From assembly GCA_030616125.1 (NCBI GenBank), contig JAUWXZ010000002.1, forward strand, positions 1 through 25,863: a stretch of DNA of 25,863 bases. Reading direction: 5' to 3'. Of the stretch, positions 12,679 to 19,954 are shown in pieces. Origin of the DNA: Candidatus Aenigmatarchaeota archaeon (lineage in GTDB: Archaea; Aenigmatarchaeota; Aenigmatarchaeia; CG10238-14; SCSR01). The notes under the pieces were generated by a model. It ran no database searches. It was given only the letters and a program-made list of their open reading frames with translations, and was not told the origin of the DNA. Each line of letters starts with the position of its first letter. The stretch's first letter is position 1. Both the position numbers and the translations under genes were made by a program.

Positions 12679-15600
12679 ATGGTAGAAATATTTTTAGATG
12701 GAAGATATATTGGCGAAACAAACGAACCTGAAAAATTAGTAAATGAAATTAGAAAAAAAAGAAGAATTGGTTTAATTTCAAATCAGGTTAATGTTACTTA
12801 TCATCCACATTTAGACGAAATAAGAATTTTAACAGATTCTGGTAGAGTAAGAAGACCTTTGTTCATTGTAGAAAACGGGAAGCCTAAAATGACTCAAGAA
12901 TATATTGAAAAGTTAAAAAAAGGTGAAATTAGTTGGGATGATTTAATTAGGAACGGTATAATTGAATACTTAGACGCAGATGAAGAAGAAAGTAGTTTTA
13001 TTGCATCTAGATCGGATGACTTAACTCCTGAACACACCCATTTAGAACTTGACCCAGCAACTATTCTTGGTTTATCAGCATCTTTCATTCCTTATGCGGA
13101 ATTTAATCGTGGGGACAGAGTAAATTATGGGGCCAAGATGGTTGGTCAAAGTATCGGAATTTTTGCAACAAATTTTTTAGGAAGAGTTGATACAAAATCC
13201 AATATAATGGTATATTCTCAAAAACCTTTAGTACAAACTCATGCCCATAAAACAATTAATTATGAAAGCCACTCAAATGGTGTAAATACAGTTGTTATGA
13301 TTGGTTGTTTCGAAGGATTCAACACCCAGGATGCAATAATAATAAATGCTAGTTCTATCCAAAGAGGTCTGTTGTGGTCTTATATGTATAGAACTTATGA
13401 TGCTGAACAAAAAAGATACATGGGTGGGCAGGAAGATGTCATAGGTATACCAGAACCCCAAATAAGGGGTTATGCAGGAGAAGATGCATATAAACATTTG
13501 CCAGAAGATGGAATCGTAAATCCTGAGACAAAAATAAGTTCTGGTGAAGTTCTTGTTGGAAGAATTTCTCCTTTACGTTTTTTAGGCACAATGGATCGAT
13601 TCATAACCGGAATAGAAAATATCAGAGAAACTTCCATTAGATTAAGACATGGTGATTCTGGAATAGTGGACAGAGTCTTTCTTACAGAAACTGTGGATGG
13701 GACAAAATTAGTAAAAGTTGTTGTTAGAGATTTAAAAATTCCTGAAATTGGGGATAAGTTTGCCAGTAGACATGGGCAGAAAGGAATTGTTGGATTAATT
13801 GTTCCTCAAGAAGATATGCCGTTCACAGAGGATGGAATTATCCCAGATATAATTTTTAATCCACATGGGATACCTTCAAGAATGACTATGGGACAGTTAT
13901 TAGAACTTATTGCTGGAAAAGTGTCAGCCTTATCTGGAAAGTATATAAATTCCCCCCCATTTAGTCCAATTCCAGAAAAAGAATTAAGAAGTTTACTTGA
14001 GGCCTATGGTTTCAGAAATGATGGAAAAGAAACTATGTACAATGGTAAAACAGGCAAAAAATTTGAAGCGCAAATCTTTATTGGAAACTGTTTCTACAAA
14101 AAACTAGATCATCTTGTATCAAATAAAATTCATGCTAGATCTCGTGGGCCAGTGACACTTTTAACTAGGCAACCGACAGAAGGAAGAAGTAAAGAAGGTG
14201 GTTTAAGATTGGGTGAAATGGAAAAAGATTGTTTGATTGCACATGGTTGCGCTTTAACTTTGAAAGAAAGGTTCGATTCTGATAAAACAACTATTCCGAT
14301 CTGTTCAGAATGTGGATTAATAGCAATGTACGATAAGGTTAAAAACAAAAAATATTGCTTGGCATGTGGAGAATCAAAAATTTCAGAAGTAGAGATGAGT
14401 TATGCATTCAAATTGATGTTGGATGAATTAAAAAGTTTACTAATTCATCCAAAACTTGTTTTGAAAGAAGATAAAATGTCAGTAGATAGAATTGAATTTG
14501 GTATATTGACCCCTGAATTAATCAGAAAAATGGGAGCTGCAAAAATTACAAGAACAGATTTGTATGATCCAGAAGGTTATCCTATTGAAGGAGGTTTAAT
14601 GGACCCTAGACTCGGAGTTGTTGATCCTGGGGTGAGATGTAGAACTTGTGGTGGTATGGTTGGAACATGTCAAGGCCACTTTGGGTGTTTAGAATTAACC
14701 CAACCGATCATTCACGTTCATTATGTAAAACTTTTATTTAATTTGCTTAAAGTAATTTGCAGAAAATGCAGGAGAATTCTACTAGATGAAAAAGATAAAG
14801 AAAAGATAAAAGGAAGGAGACTTAGTTTCAAAGAAATTGTAAGACTTGCAAAGAAAAAATGTCCATACTGTAGTACAGAACAAAAAAAATTCAAATTCAT
14901 AAAACCATATACCATCATTGAAGGGAATAAAACACTTAATTCAGCCGAAATTAGAGAAAAACTTGAAAAAACAACAAACGAAGATTTAGAAATTACCGGC
15001 CTAAACGTAAGACCGGAATGGTTAGTTCTAAGTTTGTTGCCAATTCCGCCCGTAACCGTTAGGCCTTCTATTACCCTGGAAACTGGTGAAAGATCTGAAG
15101 ATGATCTAACTCACAAACTCGTTGATATTGTAAGAATTAATGAAAGATTAAAAGAAAATATCGATTTGGGAGCTCCAGATTTTATCATTGAAGATTTATG
15201 GGAATTGCTTCAATATCATATTTCGACTTATTTTGATAATGAAATTTCGGGAGTACCTCCAGCAAGGCATAGATCTGGAAGAATTTTAAAAACATTGTCC
15301 CAAAGACTTAAAACAAAGGAGGGAAGATTCAGAGGCAATCTTGCTGGGAAAAGAGTTAATTTTTCTGCAAGAACTGTCATCAGCCCTGATCCAATGATCG
15401 ACATAGATGATGTTGGTATCCCAGAAACTATTGCGAAAGAGTTAACAATCCCTATAAAAATAAATGAAAAAAATATTGAACAAGGTAGAACACTTGTTCT
15501 AAATGGACCAAATATATGGCCCGGTGCAAATTATATAATGAAACCTGATGGGAGAAGAAAAAAAATTACTGAATTTAATAAAAATGAAATTGCGAAAGAG

Positions 15601-16965
15601 TTGACTCCTAGCTACATTATCGAAAGGCATATGAAAAATGGTGACATAGCTCTTTTCAATAGGCAACCAAGTTTACACAAGATGAGTATAATGGGCCATA
15701 AGATTAGAGTAATGCCATACAAGACCTTTAGGTTAAACATATGTGTTTGTACCCCCTACAATGCAGATTTCGATGGAGATGAAATGAATTTACACATACC
15801 GCAAACAGAAGAAGCTCAAGTAGAAGCTGAAAACTTAATGATAGTACCCAGACTTATTAGAAGTCCTCGTTTTTCTGGTCCAATAATTGGTGCCATACAA
15901 GATCATATTTCTAGTTTATATATTTTGACTTTTGGTGATAGAAGGTTTAGCAGAGAAGAATTTGTTCAATTGATTAGAGCTGTTAATCCTGAAATTGAAG
16001 TTCCTAACAAAAGCGTCCTAACAGGAAAAGAAGTTTTTAGTTTATTTTTACCAAAAGATTTTTCTATTAAATATAGATCAAAATCAGGGGATTATGTTGT
16101 GATTAAAAATGGGAAATTGTTGGAAGGCGTCATAGACAAATTTGGAGTGGGCGCCGAAACTGGAAAAATAATAGATAAACTTGAAAGAGAATATGGCCCC
16201 TATTTTGTAAAGAAGTTTTTGTATGATATAACAAGGCTTTCAATTAATGTATTAATGCACCTTGGTTTTTCTATAGCCATTTCTGATCAAGATCTTCCCA
16301 AAGAAGCAAAGAATGAAATTAAAGATATAATAGAAAAAGTTAAGAAAGATGTCAACGAAATAGCAATCGGTTTTAAAAAAGGAGCAATAAAAGTTTTAGC
16401 TGGAAGGACACCTGAAGAAAGTTTAGACAGATTGATTAAGAAAAGGTTAAGTAAAACATTAAACGAAGTTAGAGAGGTGCTAGAAAAATATATGAAAGAA
16501 AATCCCACGTTTGTTATGGCAAAATGTGGGGCAAGGGGTGACTTAATTAACATAGTTCAAACTGCTGCTATGGTTGGACAAGAAACAGTTATGGGAGAAA
16601 GAAAAGAACGTGGTTATTACAAAAGAGTCTTTCCTCATTTCAGAAAGGGTGACGTTAATTTGGAAGCAAGAGGTTTTGTAAGCCGGGGCTTTAAAGATGG
16701 TCTAACCCCATTTGAATTCTTTTTTGATGCAATAAACAGTAGAGAATCTCTGATGGATAAATCATTAAAAACAAGGCATTCTGGTTATATGGAAAGAAGA
16801 CTTGTGGGAGCATTGCAAGATTTAAAAGTTGAATATGATGGCACGATAAGAGATGGTGCAAAAAGAGTAGTTCAATTTATTCCTGGAGAGGATGGTTTAG
16901 ATCCTTCTAAAATTAGTAGGGTTGGTATAGATGTCAGAAGAATTGCAGACAAGTTATTTGGATAA
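12679..16965 (+). CDS. Fused DNA-directed RNA polymerase subunits B' and A'
   Basis: One 1428-residue frame joins two core subunits. Residues 1-599 are B', with GDKFASRHGQKGIVGLIVPQ and a zinc site at about 542-562 (CSECG and CLACG). From Met600 on it is A' (clamp, active site): first zinc motif CRTCGGMVGTCQGHFG, then CRKC/CPYC, rudder and bridge regions, and the catalytic NADFDGD at about 1028-1034, intact. ATG at 12679 has GGTGA three bases upstream. There is no linker: the B' C-terminus runs straight into the usual A' N-terminus (MSVDRIEFGILTPELIRKMG). No ribosome-binding site precedes Met600, so independent A' initiation is not supported. See the findings for the frame-shifted TAA near the joint. 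Confidence 0.93.
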   Translation: MVEIFLDGRYIGETNEPEKLVNEIRKKRRIGLISNQVNVTYHPHLDEIRILTDSGRVRRPLFIVENGKPKMTQEYIEKLKKGEISWDDLIRNGIIEYLDADEEESSFIASRSDDLTPEHTHLELDPATILGLSASFIPYAEFNRGDRVNYGAKMVGQSIGIFATNFLGRVDTKSNIMVYSQKPLVQTHAHKTINYESHSNGVNTVVMIGCFEGFNTQDAIIINASSIQRGLLWSYMYRTYDAEQKRYMGGQEDVIGIPEPQIRGYAGEDAYKHLPEDGIVNPETKISSGEVLVGRISPLRFLGTMDRFITGIENIRETSIRLRHGDSGIVDRVFLTETVDGTKLVKVVVRDLKIPEIGDKFASRHGQKGIVGLIVPQEDMPFTEDGIIPDIIFNPHGIPSRMTMGQLLELIAGKVSALSGKYINSPPFSPIPEKELRSLLEAYGFRNDGKETMYNGKTGKKFEAQIFIGNCFYKKLDHLVSNKIHARSRGPVTLLTRQPTEGRSKEGGLRLGEMEKDCLIAHGCALTLKERFDSDKTTIPICSECGLIAMYDKVKNKKYCLACGESKISEVEMSYAFKLMLDELKSLLIHPKLVLKEDKMSVDRIEFGILTPELIRKMGAAKITRTDLYDPEGYPIEGGLMDPRLGVVDPGVRCRTCGGMVGTCQGHFGCLELTQPIIHVHYVKLLFNLLKVICRKCRRILLDEKDKEKIKGRRLSFKEIVRLAKKKCPYCSTEQKKFKFIKPYTIIEGNKTLNSAEIREKLEKTTNEDLEITGLNVRPEWLVLSLLPIPPVTVRPSITLETGERSEDDLTHKLVDIVRINERLKENIDLGAPDFIIEDLWELLQYHISTYFDNEISGVPPARHRSGRILKTLSQRLKTKEGRFRGNLAGKRVNFSARTVISPDPMIDIDDVGIPETIAKELTIPIKINEKNIEQGRTLVLNGPNIWPGANYIMKPDGRRKKITEFNKNEIAKELTPSYIIERHMKNGDIALFNRQPSLHKMSIMGHKIRVMPYKTFRLNICVCTPYNADFDGDEMNLHIPQTEEAQVEAENLMIVPRLIRSPRFSGPIIGAIQDHISSLYILTFGDRRFSREEFVQLIRAVNPEIEVPNKSVLTGKEVFSLFLPKDFSIKYRSKSGDYVVIKNGKLLEGVIDKFGVGAETGKIIDKLEREYGPYFVKKFLYDITRLSINVLMHLGFSIAISDQDLPKEAKNEIKDIIEKVKKDVNEIAIGFKKGAIKVLAGRTPEESLDRLIKKRLSKTLNEVREVLEKYMKENPTFVMAKCGARGDLINIVQTAAMVGQETVMGERKERGYYKRVFPHFRKGDVNLEARGFVSRGFKDGLTPFEFFFDAINSRESLMDKSLKTRHSGYMERRLVGALQDLKVEYDGTIRDGAKRVVQFIPGEDGLDPSKISRVGIDVRRIADKLFG

Positions 16966-18064
16966 AATACAACTGCCTAAGAAAATGATTGAAGAAATTG
17001 AAAAAGTTAGAAAGGAAAAAAAATTAAACAAAAGTGAAAAGAAAAAATTTGAAGATGAAGTTAAAAGACAATATTTAAAAGCTAAATTTGAACCAGGAGA
17101 AGCAGTTGGTATCGTCACCGCCCAAAGTGTTTCTGAACCAGCAACCCAGATGACTATGCGAACTTTTCATTTTGCTGGCACTGCTGGAATAAGAGTTGCA
17201 TATGGTTTGCCAAGATTAATTGAAATTTTCGATGCAAAAAAAGTAACTGAAACACCAATGATGACTATTTATTTGAGAAAAGAGTTTGATAATGCAAAAA
17301 ATGTAAAAAAAATAGCCGAATCTATAATTAATAAAAAAGTTTTAAATCTTATAGGAAAAATTTCTCTTGATTTAAGTGAAAATACAATTGAAATTGTTAT
17401 AATCGATAAAAAAAGGGTTGAAATGATTGTTAAAAGTATAAAAGAGAATTTCAAAAATGTACTAGTAAAGATCAAAACTAATAAAATTGTTGTCTCGCCA
17501 AAAGTGGAATTGGGGATAAAAGAACTTCAAAAATTGAAAGAAAAAGTTTTGCAAACCCATGTTTACGGCATTGAAGGGATATCAAATACACTTGTGAGAA
17601 GAGAAGGAGATGAATGGATATTAAATACAATGGGCTCAAATCTGGAAAAGGTTTTGTTAATGAATGAAGTTGATGAAAAAAGAACAATCACAAATGATAT
17701 ACATGAAGTAATGAAAATCTTGGGAGTTGAGGCAGCAAGAAATATTATAATGAAAGAAGCCCTTAAAACATTACAAGAACAGGGCTTGGATGTTGATATA
17801 AGACATATTATGTTGATTAGCGATATAATGACACTAAGAGGAAACATAAGGTCTATCGGCAGATATGGCGTAGCTGGAGCAAAAACATCGATATTAACAA
17901 GAGCTGCTTTTGAAGAAACGATCAAACATTTGGTTAAAGCATCTGTAAGGAAGGATGTTGATAATCTTGAAGGGATTTTTGAAAATGTAATGATAGGACA
18001 GGTGATACCATCTGGTACAGGGATGTTTGACCTTATAGCCAAATTTGAAGAGGAAGAAAAGTGA
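16931..18064 (+). CDS. rpoA2: DNA-directed RNA polymerase subunit A''
   Basis: The 377-residue subunit is the C-terminal part of the largest polymerase subunit, with the trigger-loop region at about 58-95 (EPGEAVGIVTAQSVSEPATQ, then MTMRTFHFAG) and the conserved 'YGLPRLIEIFDAKK'. The C-terminal part has 'ILGVEAARNIIMKEA' and 'DIRHIMLISDIMTLRGNIR'. Ser68 and Ala71 replace residues that are usually Gly in archaeal A''. ATG at 16931 lies inside the end of the B'-A' gene (35-nt overlap) and has no good ribosome-binding site, so translation is probably coupled. A later start cannot be excluded. Confidence 0.94.
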   Translation: MSEELQTSYLDKIQLPKKMIEEIEKVRKEKKLNKSEKKKFEDEVKRQYLKAKFEPGEAVGIVTAQSVSEPATQMTMRTFHFAGTAGIRVAYGLPRLIEIFDAKKVTETPMMTIYLRKEFDNAKNVKKIAESIINKKVLNLIGKISLDLSENTIEIVIIDKKRVEMIVKSIKENFKNVLVKIKTNKIVVSPKVELGIKELQKLKEKVLQTHVYGIEGISNTLVRREGDEWILNTMGSNLEKVLLMNEVDEKRTITNDIHEVMKILGVEAARNIIMKEALKTLQEQGLDVDIRHIMLISDIMTLRGNIRSIGRYGVAGAKTSILTRAAFEETIKHLVKASVRKDVDNLEGIFENVMIGQVIPSGTGMFDLIAKFEEEEK

Positions 18065-18327
18065 CAGAATTAACAGAAAAAATTCAGTCTGCAATTAAAT
18101 CAAAAAAAATTATAATTGGTTATAAGGAATCAATCAAATTTATAAAAACCAATTCCCCAAAGTTGATAATAGTAGCGATGAACACTCCAGAAAAAATGAA
18201 AAAAGAAATTGAGTATAACGCCAAAATATCTGGTATAGAATTACAAGTGTTCGAAGAAAGTAGTAAAGAGTTGGGAATTGAATGTGGAAAACCATTTCCA
18301 GTAACAACTCTAGTAATAAAAAGATGA
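18061..18327 (+). CDS. rpl30e: Large-subunit ribosomal protein L30e
   Basis: The 88-residue protein has the L7Ae/L30e fold sequence: a basic N-terminal helix, 'IIIGYKESIKFIKTNSPKLI', 'IVAMNTPEKMKKEIEYNAKI' and 'ELGIECGKPFPVTTLVI'. In archaea it belongs to the large ribosomal subunit and regularly follows rpoA''. The GTG start at 18061 overlaps the TGA of rpoA'' in a GTGA, giving strict translational coupling. Length and ends are normal. Confidence 0.94.
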   Translation: MTELTEKIQSAIKSKKIIIGYKESIKFIKTNSPKLIIVAMNTPEKMKKEIEYNAKISGIELQVFEESSKELGIECGKPFPVTTLVIKR

Positions 18328-18333
18328 AAATTT

Positions 18334-18750
18334 ATGGAACAAAAATTTGACACAGAAGTTATCAGGCTAATTACATTGTTTGAAAATTTGACTGATGCTC
18401 CTGTCAAGGATTGTGTAATAAATAATGATACAATTTATTTTATTGTTGAGGAAGGTAAAGTTGGCATGGCTATTGGAAAAAATGGAAGTAAAGTCAAAAA
18501 TGCAGAAAATTTAATCAAGAAAAATATTAAAATAATCGAGTTTTCAAATGACCCAATTGTTTTTGTTAAAAAAATGATCCCCCAGGTTGCTGATGTAAAA
18601 ATAAGAAACGAAAATAAAAAAGCAGTAGTTGAACTGAAGGTCGAAAAAAAATACAGGGCATTGGTAATAGGGAGGGATGGAAAGAATTTAAAACTATATG
18701 AAAAAATACTTCGAAGAAACCATGATATCGACAATTTAATTATAAGGTGA
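18334..18750 (+). CDS. nusA: NusA-like transcription factor with two KH domains
   Basis: The 138-residue protein is the short archaeal NusA, with two KH RNA-binding domains and none of the bacterial S1 or N-terminal parts. The first GxxG loop is AIGKNGSKVKNAE and the second ALVIGRDGKNLKLYE. It sits between L30e and S12 as usual. The archaeal protein binds RNA; its role in elongation or termination is inferred from bacteria. ATG at 18334 has no strong GGTGA, and the gap to L30e is only 6 nt. Confidence 0.94.
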   Translation: MEQKFDTEVIRLITLFENLTDAPVKDCVINNDTIYFIVEEGKVGMAIGKNGSKVKNAENLIKKNIKIIEFSNDPIVFVKKMIPQVADVKIRNENKKAVVELKVEKKYRALVIGRDGKNLKLYEKILRRNHDIDNLIIR

Positions 18751-18754
18751 AATC

Positions 18755-19177
18755 ATGCCAGGAATGTTAAGTGGAAGGAAACTTAAGAAAAAAAGAAAAA
18801 AATATAAATGGAGGGATGTTCGCTACGGGAGAAGAATGCTACAACTTTGGAAGAAAGATCCTTTGGAAGGAGCTCCCCAAGGTAGAGGAATTGTCATAGA
18901 TAAACGATATATAGAACAAAAACAGCCTTCTTCTGGTTTGATTAAGTGTGTTCGTGTACAATTAATCAAGAATAATATTCAGGTTACTGCCCATGTACCA
19001 GGAGAAGGGGCAATAGATCATATAGATGAACATGATGAAGTGATAATCGAAAGTGTAGGTGGCTCACAAAGAGGGTCTAAAGGAAGTATGTGGGGGATAA
19101 AATATAAAGTGATAGTAGTAAATGGAGTGGCTTTAAGTGAAATTCTTTCTGGTAAAAAACAGAAACCGGCTAGATGA
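18755..19177 (+). CDS. rps12: Small-subunit ribosomal protein S12
   Basis: The 140-residue decoding-centre protein is basic at the N-terminus (MLSGRKLKKKRKKYKWRDVR) and has 'KDPLEGAPQGRGIVIDK', 'IKCVRVQLIKNN' and 'VPGEGAIDHIDEHDEVIIES' as in archaea. The loop usually written KQPNSA reads KQPSSG here (residues 56-61), and the segment usually MGRSKGDIPG is 'SQRGSKGSMWG'. It reads ATG at 18755 with GGTGA four bases before. The protein is slightly shorter at the N-terminus than in many archaea. Confidence 0.95.
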   Translation: MPGMLSGRKLKKKRKKYKWRDVRYGRRMLQLWKKDPLEGAPQGRGIVIDKRYIEQKQPSSGLIKCVRVQLIKNNIQVTAHVPGEGAIDHIDEHDEVIIESVGGSQRGSKGSMWGIKYKVIVVNGVALSEILSGKKQKPAR

Positions 19178-19257
19178 TGAAATGAATTTAAAAACAATAA
19201 AAGAATTTCTGAAGATTGATTTAAAAAATATTAGTATTATCCATACAAAGTGAGAAA

Positions 19258-19860
19258 ATGATTGAAATTAAAATTTTTAATCGCTGGAGCACAAAAGAAA
19301 TAAAAGTAAAAGATCTTGGTTTGGAAAAATATATAAGTTTACAACCTGTTTTTGTACCGAAGTCAGGAGGAAGGTTCTCTGAACAACAGTTCTATAAATC
19401 TAAAATGAATATTGTTGAGAGATTAATCACAAAATTAATGGTACCTGGACACAGAGGAAAAAAACATGTTTTGTCTTCTGGAAGAACTGTAGGGAAATAT
19501 TCAACCAATTATAAAACTGTTAAAAAAACATTTGAAAAAATTGAATCTTTGACAAAAAAAAATCCAGTTGAAGTTCTAATTGGAGCAATAGAAAATGCTG
19601 CAAGGAGGGAAGAAATAGCATCCTACCAAGTTGGTGGTATAATAGTTAGAAGAGCTGTGATTACAAGCCCACAAAGAAGGGTTGATGTTGTTTTGAAAAA
19701 TATTGTTCAAGCTGCTTATCGAAAATCTTTTGGCAAAAAGGAAAATATAGTTGATGCATTGACAAATGAAATAATTGCTGCATATAATAATGATAGAAGT
19801 AAATCTGATTCAATAAAGGAAAAAGAAAGAAGTGAAAGAGAAGCCGAAGGTGCAAGATAA
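19258..19860 (+). CDS. rps7: Small-subunit ribosomal protein S7
   Basis: The 200-residue protein binds 16S rRNA in the small-subunit head. Archaeal signatures are 'NIVERLITKLMVPGHRGKKH', 'NPVEVLIGAIENAARREEIA', 'YQVGGIIVRRAVITSPQRRV', and the basic C-terminal 'EREAEGAR'. ATG at 19258 is preceded by GTGAG three bases away. A gap of 80 nt separates it from S12. A T-rich tract right after its stop probably ends the transcript before EF-2. Confidence 0.95.
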   Translation: MIEIKIFNRWSTKEIKVKDLGLEKYISLQPVFVPKSGGRFSEQQFYKSKMNIVERLITKLMVPGHRGKKHVLSSGRTVGKYSTNYKTVKKTFEKIESLTKKNPVEVLIGAIENAARREEIASYQVGGIIVRRAVITSPQRRVDVVLKNIVQAAYRKSFGKKENIVDALTNEIIAAYNNDRSKSDSIKEKERSEREAEGAR

Positions 19861-19888
19861 TTATTTTTTGAGCAGATTGTTTTTATTA
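19861..19888 (+). terminator. T-rich terminator after rps7
   Basis: Two T tracts (TTATTTTTTG and TTGTTTTTATT) directly follow the rps7 stop and precede the EF-2 promoter. Oligo-T is the archaeal intrinsic terminator signal. No hairpin is needed or evident. Confidence 0.45.
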
Positions 19889-19905
19889 ATCTTAGTATCC
19901 AAACC

Positions 19906-19920
19906 CAAATATTTAAAAGA
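19906..19920 (+). promoter_or_regulatory. Promoter of EF-2
   Basis: AAATATTTAAAAGAG, preceded by an AACCC stretch, forms a BRE/TATA-like element 35-50 nt before the EF-2 ATG at 19955. It implies a leader of about a dozen bases or none, which fits the lack of a ribosome-binding site there. Confidence 0.5.
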
Positions 19921-19954
19921 GTTAAGAAACAAAATTATAATTTGCTTTTATGTG

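Noticed and set aside
19174..19253. A short frame (ATG 19182 to TGA 19253, 23 residues) and a C box/D box-like pair (ATGATGA and CTGA) between rps12 and rps7.
   Set aside because: No good ribosome-binding site for the frame, and the C and D boxes lack a matching C'/D' arrangement and a terminal D box. The motifs are common by chance in AT-rich DNA.
19832..19954. EF-2 frame open upstream to 19832.
   Set aside because: That part overlaps rps7, lacks homology to EF-2 N-termini, and the EF-2 promoter lies inside it.
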